A stretch of 64,000 bases of DNA from CAWHPS01 sp963831235 (GTDB lineage Bacteria > Fibrobacterota > OXYB2-FULL-49-7 > JAEUSG01): assembly GCA_963831235.1 (NCBI GenBank), contig CAWHPS010000057.1:99003-163002 (forward strand). The letters run 5' to 3'. This document shows positions 55,901-64,000 of this stretch, one piece after another (positions within the stretch are counted from its first letter, which is position 1; every line of letters begins with the position of its first letter). The notes below the pieces were generated by a model. It searched no databases and was not told the DNA's origin. It saw only the letters and a list, made by a program, of their open reading frames with translations. The position numbers and the translations under genes were made by a program.

Positions 55901-55960
55901 AAAGTCCGGCTCATAGAAGAGGAATTCAAACGGCTGATGTTTGATGTAAAAGACATTTAA
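52958..55960 (+). CDS. Type III-like site-specific adenine methyltransferase (Mod)
   Basis: About 1000 residues. Beta-class N6-adenine methyltransferase order: the DPPY catalytic motif (IYVDPPYNTGSDG near 478) comes before the SAM-binding FxGxG (ILDFFAGSGTTGHAI near 724). The first 440 residues are a long N-terminal region not found in short Mod proteins (LDFGIYRIMNAKRDEITRF, RYYDEGDFISLRRYKEG), resembling a target- or partner-binding domain. The region between the motifs is the likely target-recognition part. I start at ATG 52958 because AAGGAG lies 6 nt upstream. It should methylate one strand of an asymmetric site. Confidence 0.9.
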   Translation: MTPIEKLKSKLAELFQLDQADLDFGIYRIMNAKRDEITRFLDKDLLPQVEEAFKQYKSSDKADIRKELDKVIEGIKAAGMDPDASPKVKDLQRRLSEDAVDIVELQNEVFSHLYSFFSRYYDEGDFISLRRYKEGVYAIPYEGEEVKLHWANHDQYYIKTTENFRDYVFRLIDGRRVHFKIVEADTEKDNIKAASGNDRRFILIEDKPVAEESGELVIRFEYRADADKRKQDDLNAEAVKSIMGVKGILTWQKAFEEKWRRANGELSDKTILGKHLDDYTKRNTFDYFIHKHLGRFLRQELDFYIKNEVMHLDDVEDESAPRVEQYLSKIRVIRKIAHKVIDFLGQLEDFQKRLWLKKKFVIETNYCITLDRVPEELYPEIAKNDAQREEWVRLFSIDEIKADLTGQVAYSKSLSLKFLKASPYLVLDTRFFKQKFKDTLLAAIGDVDQNINGILINGDNFHALSLMESGYRDRVSCIYVDPPYNTGSDGFPYKDSYQHSSWLASIADRMRLARLLLANSKPLFMSIDDNEMHNAIHALEVTWGGNFLATLARRTKSGGGSAANYFAVEHDYVIAWARSKDEMEPLFVPHDPEYAKRYAEKDDNGRYFWDTMERSSTATTPYKIKAPDGTLLEGRWFRSEERFKEDLKNGEVRLLKKDDGTWSVQFKQRMGDGRKIRSLLYENEYKSSQSELDVLGLFNFPHPKPVRLLRELLQSISGQPIILDFFAGSGTTGHAIINLNRVDRRSRRYILVEMGSYFDTTLTPRIMKVIYSKEWKDGKPVDRHSGVSHMFKYLRLESYEDALTNLCLNRTESQQKLLNKSDSFRESYMLKYMLDVETKDSPSLLNIDRFDDPFSYQLLVGTGSVGETKPVNVDLVETFNWLLGLKVKHLNAFDDFTVVEGINPKGEKVLVIWRKVRDITEKDSKKIEKQREKANEALETFFKKQQYNTMDMEYDIVYVNGDNNLMNVPVTPEGEGREPRYKVRLIEEEFKRLMFDVKDI

Positions 55961-55971
55961 AGGAAACGGCC

Positions 55972-58900
55972 ATGCCAAAACCCGCGCTCTCCGGCCGTCA
56001 AATCCGAACGGCCAGACTAAAATTTGACCACCGGCTTGTCCTGGTTAACTGGATGCTCGATCTTTTCGGCGCACCCAGCTTCGACAACCTCACCAAAAAT
56101 ATGCGTGACCCTGCTTATGAGGGGTTTTCTGAGGATGGTATATCAAAGTTCAACCAGCAGCTGAAACTCCTGTTTGACCGGCCCGGATTGCCGCACGACA
56201 TGCTGCTGGCGTATGACGGAAACATCGTCCGGCATTGGAAGGCGATTACATCCAAGCGTAACGCTGACGGCAATGTACTATATCCGAAGTATTTCCAGTA
56301 TCTTTGCCTGCTGTTTACGGAAATCTACCTGGACCGCTTTTTCCGCGATCCGGACAAACTGCTGATCGACTTGAATGCATACAGGGTCCGCTTTAACGCG
56401 GCGGAAACAGAACAGCAACGGGAGTTTGCAAGCGGTGAACTGGTAGCCACGGGCCTGCCGGAGGAAGCACAAATTCCCCCATACGCCTCGGATGACCTGA
56501 ATAAACTCGCCTTTTGGAGCGCGACCGGCTCCGGTAAAACGCTTCTGATGCACATTAATATTCTGCAATATCGCCACTATCTCAAACTGCACGGAAAAGA
56601 GAATCTATTGAACCGAATCATCCTCCTGACACCCAATGAAGGATTGAGCCTTCAGCACCGCGATGAGTTTGGTCTTTCCGGCATGGAAGCGGATCTGTTC
56701 GATAAAGAGGCTGGGGCCCTATTTACCGGCAGTTCAGTTGAAATTATCGACATCAATAAATTGAGGGAAGTTTCCGGCGACAAGACAGTAGCCATTGATG
56801 CCTTTGAAGGCCGGAACCTGGTGCTGGTGGATGAGGGGCACCGCGGTACGAGTGGGGCTGAGGCCGGACATTGGATGAAAATGCGAAACCAACTAAGCGA
56901 ACATGGCTTTTCATTTGAATATTCAGCGACCTTTGGCCAGGCAATGAAAGCGAGCGGCAACCGGGAATTGGAAAAGGAATATGCCAAATGTATTCTTTTT
57001 GATTATTCATACAAGTACTTCTACCGGGATGGATACGGAAAGGAATATCGTATTCTGAACCTTGAAGATGATGCGAATGAAGAGCATCGCCGTCGTTATC
57101 TGATTGCGTGTTTACTCGCGTTTTACCAGCAGCAAAAACTTTACCGGGAAAAGAACGCCGATATGCGCCGGTTTCTTATCGACAAGCCGTTGTGGGTTTT
57201 TGTGGGCGGCAGCGTGACCAAGGCCCCGAGCAAGAAAGATGTTTCTGACGTTGTGGACATTCTTTTATTTCTTGCGCGGTTTGTAAAAAAACGCGGGGAA
57301 AGTATCCGCTGCCTCGACCAAATTCTTAAAGGCCGGTCAGGCTTACATGACGTCAAAGGAAATGAGCTTTTTTCCGGTGCCTTTACCTATATCGGGCAGA
57401 AAAGCATGACGGGTGAACAGGTTTTCGACGATATTCTCCGTGTGCTTTTTAACGCCGAAGTGTCGGCAGCCCTTCATGTGCGCCAGCTTAAGAGCGGTGC
57501 TGATGCCGAAGGTGAAGTAGCCTTGCACATCGGCGAGGAAAACCCTCCATTCGGAATCATCAACGTCGGTGACCCCACCGGATTGTGCGGCCTGTGCGAG
57601 GAGCATAATGATGATCTCGTCGTGTCGGACAGCGAGTTTGCACAGTCCATCTTCCGCAAAGTAAATACGGCTGAATCAGAAATAAACATTCTTATAGGTT
57701 CGCGGAAATTCTCCGAAGGCTGGTCGAGTTGGCGTGTAAGCACCATGGGCCTGATGAACATCGGTAAAAAAGAGGGGTCCCAGATAATACAGCTCTTTGG
57801 CCGCGGTGTCAGGCTGAAGGGGCATGATTTCTGCCTCAAACGCAGCCACCGGATTGTTGGTATTCAAGCCCCCAAAGACATCGAACGGCTGGAAACGCTT
57901 AATGTCTTTGGTGTACATGCGGATTACATGAAGCAATTCAAAGAATATCTGGAGGATGAGGGCCTGCCGACTAACGAGAACCGTCTGGAATTTATTTTGC
58001 CGGTGGTCAAAAACCTCGGTCAGAAAAAACTCAAAACAATCCGTGTCAAAGAAGGTGTTGACTTCAAACGGCAGGCGCCAAAACCCACGCTGAGAAAACC
58101 AGGAGACAATTTCCATAATAGCCGGGTACTGGTGGATTGGTATCCTAAAATACAGGCCATGGCCAGTGTACGGGGACAAGCGGTAGCGCAAACCGCAACA
58201 CCAGAGGAATGCTCTTTTACAGAAGAGCACTTGGCATTCATGGACATGGATGCCATCTATTCAGAGCTGGAGCAGTTTAAGAATGAAAAAGCTTGGTGGA
58301 ATCTGAATTTACAGAAAGACGAAGTTCCTCTTTTACTCTCTGACTCCAGTTGGTATACTCTTTATATACCGCGCGATGAGATGGATTTCCGGTCGTTCGA
58401 ACAAGTCCGTCACTGGCAGGAAATTGCCGTTGCCTTGTTGTGCAAATACTGTGATCGGTTTTATAAAACTCACAAGGCGGATTTCGAGAAAGACCATTTG
58501 GAATACCGTGATTTAACGGATAATGATGGGAATTTCATAGAGGATTATCTGTTTCTCATAGACCAATCCCGCCAGGATATTGTAACCAAACTCGGGGAAA
58601 TTAAAACAATTATTCAGAGCGGGCAATTACGGAACTTTGATTTTCAAGGTGTGATGACCCTTATGTTTGGTCAACACCTTTACCAGCCGTTGGTCTATGC
58701 AAATAATGACTTGGTAGAAGTCAAACCCACGCCTCTGAACGACGGAGAAAAAGACTTTGTTCTCGACCTTCAGAAATTTTGTGACAAGAAAAAGGACTTT
58801 TTTGCGGGTAAAGAATTGTATCTATTGCGGAACATGACCCGTGGGCGCGGTATCGGCTTCTTTGAAGCGGGTAATTTTTATCCGGATTTTATCCTTTGGG

Positions 58901-59199
58901 TTTTAACACCAGGGCGGCAGTTTGTCAGCTTCGTTGACCCCAAGGGGCTCCGGAATACAAAGGGTCTTGATGACCCGAAAATTGCATTCCACAAAACCAT
59001 AAAAATGATAGAAGGGGACCTTAAAAAACAGGACGCATCCATTACACTTAATTCTTTTATTATTTCCAATACCCCATATCAGGCGGTAGGATGGTGGGAA
59101 AGAGGGCTGACGAAGGAAGATCTCGAAGCGCGGAACGTGCTTTTTCAGAAGGACGATCCTGATACATATATCGGGAAGCTCCTTGCGGCTATCTGTTAA
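55972..59199 (+). CDS. Type III-like restriction helicase-nuclease (Res)
   Basis: A 1075-residue SF2 helicase with a nuclease at the end. Walker A SATGSGKTLLM near 184-194, DEGH box (LVDEGHRG) near 285, EYSATFGQ near 318, C-lobe FSEGWSSWRVSTMGLMNIG near 580 and QLFGRGVRLKG near 607. Near 970-985 the pair YPDFILW and FVDPKG fits PD-(D/E)xK, the nuclease of type III Res subunits. It follows Mod after 11 nt. Cleavage by ATP-driven communication between sites is the family model. Confidence 0.9.
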   Translation: MPKPALSGRQIRTARLKFDHRLVLVNWMLDLFGAPSFDNLTKNMRDPAYEGFSEDGISKFNQQLKLLFDRPGLPHDMLLAYDGNIVRHWKAITSKRNADGNVLYPKYFQYLCLLFTEIYLDRFFRDPDKLLIDLNAYRVRFNAAETEQQREFASGELVATGLPEEAQIPPYASDDLNKLAFWSATGSGKTLLMHINILQYRHYLKLHGKENLLNRIILLTPNEGLSLQHRDEFGLSGMEADLFDKEAGALFTGSSVEIIDINKLREVSGDKTVAIDAFEGRNLVLVDEGHRGTSGAEAGHWMKMRNQLSEHGFSFEYSATFGQAMKASGNRELEKEYAKCILFDYSYKYFYRDGYGKEYRILNLEDDANEEHRRRYLIACLLAFYQQQKLYREKNADMRRFLIDKPLWVFVGGSVTKAPSKKDVSDVVDILLFLARFVKKRGESIRCLDQILKGRSGLHDVKGNELFSGAFTYIGQKSMTGEQVFDDILRVLFNAEVSAALHVRQLKSGADAEGEVALHIGEENPPFGIINVGDPTGLCGLCEEHNDDLVVSDSEFAQSIFRKVNTAESEINILIGSRKFSEGWSSWRVSTMGLMNIGKKEGSQIIQLFGRGVRLKGHDFCLKRSHRIVGIQAPKDIERLETLNVFGVHADYMKQFKEYLEDEGLPTNENRLEFILPVVKNLGQKKLKTIRVKEGVDFKRQAPKPTLRKPGDNFHNSRVLVDWYPKIQAMASVRGQAVAQTATPEECSFTEEHLAFMDMDAIYSELEQFKNEKAWWNLNLQKDEVPLLLSDSSWYTLYIPRDEMDFRSFEQVRHWQEIAVALLCKYCDRFYKTHKADFEKDHLEYRDLTDNDGNFIEDYLFLIDQSRQDIVTKLGEIKTIIQSGQLRNFDFQGVMTLMFGQHLYQPLVYANNDLVEVKPTPLNDGEKDFVLDLQKFCDKKKDFFAGKELYLLRNMTRGRGIGFFEAGNFYPDFILWVLTPGRQFVSFVDPKGLRNTKGLDDPKIAFHKTIKMIEGDLKKQDASITLNSFIISNTPYQAVGWWERGLTKEDLEARNVLFQKDDPDTYIGKLLAAIC

Positions 59200-59720
59200 C
59201 GGGTAAAAAATAGGCACGGGTTCCCCCGGACCTATTGATTGGCTGAAGTGCGACTGTCATTATTTCCTGATGACAATACGTGCGATAGCCCGTAGAATCT
59301 TGTCGATTATCTTTTCCACAAGACCTCTTCTTGAAATTGGGTTTACTACTTTCCACCCGTTCGGGCTTGTTAACCACGGCGCCCTCGATCTGACCCATCC
59401 GGTTGGACTTGCATGGACTTGTCCGGTTTCCCTATCGTGAATACCACAATCGCTTATAAACTTGTCCGTATTCACAACCATACCAGTCACCGCGCCTCCA
59501 TGAAGGGAGCGAACTGTTTCAACGTTCCAGACCATGATCAGCATCGTGGCGATTGGCCACCACTGATGCCGGATTGTCCGGTACTTGCGACCTACGATGC
59601 CAAGGTTGGCGCCGGTATCCAGGCAGGATGCGGCGGGAGATACTGGTTTTAAACCGGGGAACTTTGCTTTGATCTGAAATGGTTGCCTTTTGGTTGCATA
59701 AGAGTATTATTTTTTATCCA
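59200..59720. other. Region after the cassette with no convincing gene
   Basis: A 94-codon frame on the minus strand (59260-59544) and an overlapping 79-codon frame on the plus strand (59413-59652) are present, but neither resembles a known family, and they overlap each other. The minus-strand frame has a basic tail. It may be decayed DNA. Confidence 0.3.
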
Positions 59721-59897
59721 ATGGCAGAATTAAAGTCATTCGGCAATCCTCAGATTGCCGATACAATGGCAGAAAAATTCGGTGAAGGACGGGAGCTCAA
59801 GGTTGAAATGCGGTTCACACCGCAGGTGTTGGAATTTATCCGCAAGATTGAAACAGCGCATCAGGAAGCGGCAAAAAGCACGCTGGTTTTTCGTTAA
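59721..59897 (+). CDS. Small protein of unknown function
   Basis: A 58-residue protein (MAELKSFGNPQIADTMAEKF start) with a helical, charged second half (TPQVLEFIRKIETAHQEAAK). ATG 59721 is preferred to the earlier in-frame start at 59679. It lies in the same orientation after the cassette and may belong to it. I do not recognise it. Confidence 0.5.
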   Translation: MAELKSFGNPQIADTMAEKFGEGRELKVEMRFTPQVLEFIRKIETAHQEAAKSTLVFR

Positions 59898-60159
59898 ATC
59901 CCTTGAGGCCCCTTGGATCAACACCGTTTAATCCCCTCTTCGGATATTTTATTTATTCCGATTACACGGCCATTCTCAAGTTTCAATTATATCGAAGATA
60001 ATTCCGGCGGGCTTGATACATTACGCCGGTTATTTTCATTAGCCAGATCCTTTGACGCGTTTACACTTGGATGTAGCGCAAATTAGAGCAATATTAAGCT
60101 ATTTCCATATCGGGTTCCGCGATATCGATTATGATTAATATCCCAATCTTATCAGGAGC

Positions 60160-61336
60160 ATGCCTTTTCAGAAATATGTCTATGCAGGTATCGAGTCGGG
60201 TGGCGGTTCTCTACTCGGATTCGAAATGTCAGGTCCCGGATTGCCCGAAAGCCGGAGGCATATTATTCCGTTTTATGGACATACGTTCAATCAAGACACC
60301 TGGGTCCCCGAGGCTGAAACGGCATATTTTCATATTGGGGAAAATGTGGGGTATATCCCAAGCGAAAGTTGGACAAGCAGCTTTCTGGGTCATGATGACA
60401 ATTTCGGTTCTAATTTCTGTATACCACGCCTTTATCTCCAGCCCGAACAGGTAAGGTACGCTGTGGAACTATTTCAGCCGGGTGTGCAATACAGCGGTGT
60501 TATTGCCGAAGCTCTTGCGTTGGCTTTCCTATATTCAGTTATTCCTAATATCCAGCCCGGCGGAAACCGTTGGCTGGAGAGATTGAGGGTTTGGACAGAA
60601 CAGCAGCGGGCCGTACTCCGGGCCCGGTCCATTACAAGTATGGAGTACTTTAACCATCTGCAAACGCTCCAAGACTGGGACGGAAACTTTGAGAACCCCG
60701 CATTTTATGATTTGCTCCGGGACCGGCTTCCGGACGTGCTATGGATGGTGGAGGTATCAACCCCGCAACTTTTTCCGGCGAACGAAAGAAAACTGGGTGA
60801 AATCATCCTTGATGCCGGGCGAACCCTGGAAACTCCGGTTCGTACCATTCCTTTTGATATCACTGCTGTCCCAACGTTGAATTTGGAAATCGATGTAACA
60901 TATTGTAAACTTGAAAGATAAACATGCTTTGTGTTTTTTTCGATTTGAACTCTAAAGTATTTTCCATTCGTTTCTTTGCGGCAATCTGCCATAAAGGAGC
61001 GTTTTTTATTTATATCTTAATCGATATCGTAAAGAAACGAATAAATATTAAATCAATTCCCTACTCAACCTTGCAAATTTTAAGTGTCTCACTTTTTATG
61101 AAACAGTCTATAAATCAAGCAGTTGTAGATATTGACATGCGGGAATTCGACATGACAGCCTGTAACCAATTGATTTTGTGCGAGTAATATTGGGACAGTA
61201 GTGTTTTGATATGTTCCTTTTTGCCCGCTTCCCCGCCGGCTATTACTTCGGGCGTGAGATAGACCAGCAAGGCCGGCCAAATTTCTTACCGGTGGTTAGT
61301 GCCTTGCTTTCACACACCCCTTTATACAGTATTTAA
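60160..61336 (+). pseudogene. Unknown gene split by a 343-bp element
   Basis: The 5' part (60160-60860) and 3' part (61213-61336, beginning MFLFARFPAGYYFGRE) join in frame to 275 codons when the element and one TTTTGATAT copy are removed, so it was one 274-residue protein. Blocks such as GHDDNFGSNFCIPRLYLQPEQ and FQPGVQYSGVIAEAL show no motif I know. Its place after the restriction-like genes makes it a candidate accessory gene, now inactivated. Confidence 0.7.
60861..61203 (+). mobile_element. 343-bp non-autonomous IS4-like element, copy 3
   Basis: Flanked by TTTTGATAT (60852-60860 and 61204-61212). The transposase-tail frame is at 60924-61187. It differs from copy 2 by one silent base (CGT to CGG in DMREFDM), so copies are very recent. 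Confidence 0.9.
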
Positions 61337-61414
61337 AGGTTGAAAAAAATAGAGGTGTGCTGATGATGGGTGTTTTTTCTATCTGCAATTCTTCGAGTCA
61401 TCGGGCAAGTGGGT

Positions 61415-61451
61415 AAAAAAAGGGGACTTACGCTTTCACGTAGGCCCCTTT
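61415..61451 (-). terminator. Terminator of tRNA-Lys
   Basis: On the minus strand, GGGG-x-CTACG pairs with CGTA-AGT-CCCC around a short loop and is followed by a run of T. It lies just past the 3' end of the tRNA. Confidence 0.7.
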
Positions 61452-61458
61452 TATATTT

Positions 61459-61531
61459 TGCGCCCGCCTGGACTTGAACCAGGGGCTCTTTCCTTAAAAA
61501 GGAAATACTCTACCGACTGAGTTACGGGCGC
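61459..61531 (-). tRNA. tRNA-Lys (UUU)
   Basis: A full 73-nt cloverleaf on the minus strand: acceptor GCGCCCG with CGGGCGC, D stem ACTC/GAGT, anticodon stem TTTCC/GGAAA around TTTTTAA (anticodon TTT), T arm CCTGG-TTCAAGT-CCAGG, discriminator A. No CCA is encoded. Its 3' end faces the defence-like block, the usual geometry for an integration site, though no integrase or att repeat was found. Confidence 0.95.
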
Positions 61532-62172
61532 ATAATCTTTAGAATGCTTAAAATAATAAAATAGATCACGGTTTTTCAAACAAATTGTGATCCAATACGC
61601 AAATTGTAAATATTTCATTTTAGCCGTTATTTGCCGTTGTTTTCCTCTGTTTTCCACTCAAGTTGTCCCTGAATTGTCCCTGAGAAATATTATCCGCAAA
61701 AAATAATCCTATAATTCTTTTTTCCGATTTTATATTCTCTTTTTTGTTCAACACATTGTAGAAAAATAACGCCACTTTTATAAAGACAGGCCGGAATTAT
61801 TTAATGCTTGACATCCGCTAAAATTATCTAAAGTCTTTAAGATTATGTATAAGTATGTAAAAGTGGGTCTCAAAAAGAAAAACACTTTCTTTGAAAAGAT
61901 TAAAATAAATTAACTTAACAATCTTTTATATTAAACTTATAAATAATACATAGGTGAACGCGGAGTTTCTTACAACGCATATTTTGTTAATTTTGTTTGT
62001 TTTGTTAATTTCAGAAAGCCGCCGTTTAAAAATTCATTAAAAAACCCGATTTAGCAGCTTGAAGCGACATCAATATTAACACAATCCGCGACTGATTTAC
62101 AGATTAACAATCAGTCATTTCTATATAATAATTGATTTCCCGCCGTATCATTCCGTAACACAAGGACTAAAT
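61532..62172. other. AT-rich intergenic region
   Basis: About 640 bp, very A+T rich, with no credible coding frame. It holds GATCAC/GTGATC in inverse orientation near 61566-61594 and a doubled TTGTCCCTGA near 61663-61683. I see nothing else assignable. Confidence 0.5.
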
Positions 62173-63232
62173 ATGAATTTTATCACTACTGTCCCAATAT
62201 TACTCGCACAAAATCAATTGGTTACAGGCTGTCATGTCGAATTCACGCATGTCAATATCTACAACTGCTTGATTTATAGACTGTTTCATAAAAAGTGAGA
62301 CACTTAAAATTTGCAAGGTTGAGTAGGGAATTGATTTAATATTTATTCGTTTCTTTACGATATCGATTAAGATATAAATAAAAAACGCTCCTTTATGGCA
62401 GATTGCCGCAAAGAAACGAATGGAAAATACTTTAGAGTTCAAATCGAAAAAAACACAAAGCATGTTTATCTTTCAAGTTTACAATATGTTACATCGATTT
62501 CCAAATTCAACGTTGGGACAGCAGTGGAATTTTATTAGAAAATTCTTCATTGACCTCATCCGATTTAAATTTCACCTTCCTTATATTTGCCCCATGTTTC
62601 TTGACATCAACAAATACATTCCACAGATTATTGAAAGATTCAAACCAGAATATTTATTTAAAGACCATTGTCAATATTATAGTTTTCAATTATTCCCAAA
62701 CATCACTTCCACCTTTCAATTTTTAAAGACCTCAAGAACTGGTCCCACTCAAAACCGGTTAAACCTCAATTTCTCTGTTTCCATGATTTCATTGACAAAT
62801 GAATTTATTCGAAATCCTGAACCCTTCAATACCATGTTTTCCCATAACCCTAATACCTTCATTGACCCATCAACTCCCCAGAAATTTGTTTCATTTATTT
62901 CCCCCTATAAAACAAATATCCCCCTCACACTAACTCCAGAATACCAGAAACTTCAAACTGAACTCTTAAGTTCCATAATCACTTTTGGTAAAAACCTGTA
63001 TATTGAAATCCTGAATTCACATTTCTACTCCCCTCATAAGAGTGTTACAACCATCCAGAATATTGAAGTCGCCCATGACTTTATAATTCCAAGGTCCTCA
63101 AATAACCCTCTTCTTGTGAATCAAATATTCAGTGGTCTTAAATTTTATAACCCTAAGACCTTTTATATTTCTGAAAAGGAATTTATCGAAATAAAAAGTG
63201 ACCATAAAAAAGCTACTTCATTAAAGATTTGA
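62173..63232 (+). pseudogene. Unknown G-poor gene split near its start by a 343-bp element
   Basis: AAGGA then ATG at 62173, three codons, then copy 4. Removing the element and one GAATTTTAT copy gives 708 nt, exactly 236 codons: MNFIRKFFIDLIRFKFHL and on. The rest (MFLDINKYIPQIIERFKPEY, IIPRSSNNPLLVNQIFSG) shows no known motif. The coding strand is strikingly poor in G, unlike all neighbours, suggesting foreign origin. In its current state the element's own reading frame (from 62420) runs straight into the gene. Confidence 0.65.
62184..62526 (-). mobile_element. 343-bp non-autonomous IS4-like element, copy 4
   Basis: Flanked by GAATTTTAT (62175-62183 and 62527-62535). Same orientation as copy 1. 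The transposase-tail frame is at 62200-62463 on the minus strand. Confidence 0.9.
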
Positions 63233-63265
63233 TAGCGTATCAGAAAGAAGACCTATAAATAAAAA

Positions 63266-63317
63266 AGCCTCTTTTTACGATAAACTGATTGTGTATAAAC
63301 ATCGTAAAAGAGAGGCT
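63266..63317 (+). promoter_or_regulatory. Hairpin covering the transposase ribosome site
   Basis: AGCCTCTTTTTACGAT (63266-63281) pairs with ATCGTAAAAGAGAGGCT (63301-63317), one bulge. The GAGAGG ribosome site is inside the 3' arm, 2-7 nt before the start codon. Such structures keep readthrough transcripts from making transposase. Confidence 0.6.
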
Positions 63318-63319
63318 AT

Positions 63320-64000
63320 ATGGAACTTGACTTTGTCTACCGTTCAACTATCGTCATATCTTCACCAAAGCTTGAGGAGATTTGCAAGCAGTTTTGTGTT
63401 CTATTCAGAGGTATGATTAGTGAGTTCTTCAAGCAGATAATCCTTACTTTTGCAGAGCACTATATGGCGAATGGGTCGGGAGAGTTAAAGTGTAGTCTGT
63501 GCGGGCAGAGTGGCAGATTTATTTGGAAGACGCATGAAGGAAAACCGACATCTATCATGACAATCCTTGGAGTGATAATTCTTAATCAACTTCAAATTCA
63601 GTGTAAGGAATGTGGACACAAGATGTACATCACACGATACCTGCTTGGGATAGAAAGCCGTGTTAGAATACCAGTGCATACCATCAGGCGTTTGGGGTTG
63701 ATAGGAGCTTTAACCACCTATAGGGTAGCGAGTAAAATTATAGGGATGTTTGGCGTAGCATTGGATAAGATGAGTGTCTGGAGATCGGTTCAGAAATTAG
63801 GAGAAGAAGTTGAGTTTGACTTGGACGAGAAAGAATGTGCGGAAGGAGAAGGGGACGGTACAGGCATTCCCATAAACGGCATAGCGAAGCGTGGCCAAGA
63901 GATGAAAGTATTTGTACAGCGCAAGAAATCTGGCGGTGTCAGAATAGCAGGTTTATCGATAGGAAAATATGACGGTGAGTGGGAAAAGCTTTTTGAGCCT
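63320..64000 (+). mobile_element. Transposase, N-terminal part (runs off the window)
   Basis: The frame is open from ATG 63320 to the window end (227 codons). An N-terminal zinc-finger-like pair, CSLCGQSG and CKECGH, is followed by a helix-turn-helix region (TTYRVASKIIGMFGVALDKMSVWR) and the start of a DDE-type core (EGEGDGTGIPINGIAKRGQEMKV). This resembles UPF0236/ISLre2-ISH6-type transposases. It is unrelated to the 343-bp elements, so it is not obviously their helper. Confidence 0.75.

Noticed and set aside
48646..59199. DISARM or BREX assignment
   Set aside because: No DUF1998, PLD, PglZ, BrxC or Lon-like gene is present; Mod and Res are type III-like.
59260..59652. Two overlapping ORFs after the Res gene
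   Set aside because: Opposite strands, no ribosome sites, no family likeness; not reported as genes.
61532..62172. Phage integrase or attachment site next to tRNA-Lys
   Set aside because: The doubled TTGTCCCTGA is suggestive, but there is no integrase frame and no copy of the tRNA end.
41956..62463. Four identical 87-residue ORFs taken as genes
   Set aside because: They lie wholly within the 343-bp elements and represent a truncated transposase tail without a catalytic core.

Overview
The window reads as a chromosomal segment of an uncultured Gram-negative bacterium. Two signs point to the Fibrobacterota or a close relative in the FCB group: a TIGR02147-type protein next to large lipoproteins, and the general gene complement (LexA, 6S RNA beside zapA, Tad ATPase, dense two-component signalling). 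This is inference from gene families, not a phylogeny. Ordinary housekeeping operons alternate with accessory islands and recent insertions.

Layout. 1-1420: rsmA and the start of an exported protein, both on the minus strand. 1574-7220: an accessory block with a frameshifted AlbA_2/HATPase/winged-helix regulator, an SNF2 helicase and a SWIM zinc-finger protein. 7339-12351: a STAS protein, an HD-GYP phosphodiesterase, an archaeal-type thymidylate synthase, dUTPase, FHA-TadA and TadB. 12458-15562 (minus): a TIGR02147 protein and two lipoproteins. 15898-17414: a nucleotidyltransferase and winged-helix pair that looks like a toxin-antitoxin module. 17553-25264: two response regulators, then thrS-infC-rpmI-rplT-pheS-pheT, with an AUU start for infC and a strong hairpin terminator/attenuator before pheS. 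25310-33959: a coiled-coil protein, zapA, 6S RNA, rny, ymdB, folD, xseA, xseB, ispA and dxs. 34090-37119: a FlgM-like peptide, a LacI regulator with its operator and a URO-D-like enzyme, and an apparently leaderless lexA. 37132-41638: a DUF5674 pair and a three-gene envelope glycosylation operon. 41666-44539: a DUF502 gene split by an insertion, and a small signalling operon (V4R-like, remnant, STAS-REC). 45037-48515: rplM-rpsI and rpsB-tsf-pyrH.

48646-61336 is the most interesting block. It is a tightly packed cassette of SNF2/RapA-like helicase, AlbA_2 regulator, type III-like adenine methyltransferase and type III-like helicase-nuclease, followed by small unknown genes. It sits directly after pyrH, where frr is often found, and ends near a tRNA-Lys gene. 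I read it as an extended type III restriction-modification (defence) system that I cannot match to a named one.

The window also carries four nearly identical 343-bp non-autonomous insertion elements. Each has matching ends (CACT(A/G)CTGTCCCAA) and a different perfect 9-bp target duplication, and each carries what looks like the tail of an IS4-type transposase. Removing the element plus one duplication copy restores an exact reading frame in three genes. A second 174-bp MITE with its own 9-bp duplication, a family of GC-rich palindromes, and a different transposon at the right edge add to this. Three further genes (AlbA_2 regulator, rny, V4R-like) each need one single-base correction to read through, so some may be sequencing or assembly errors.
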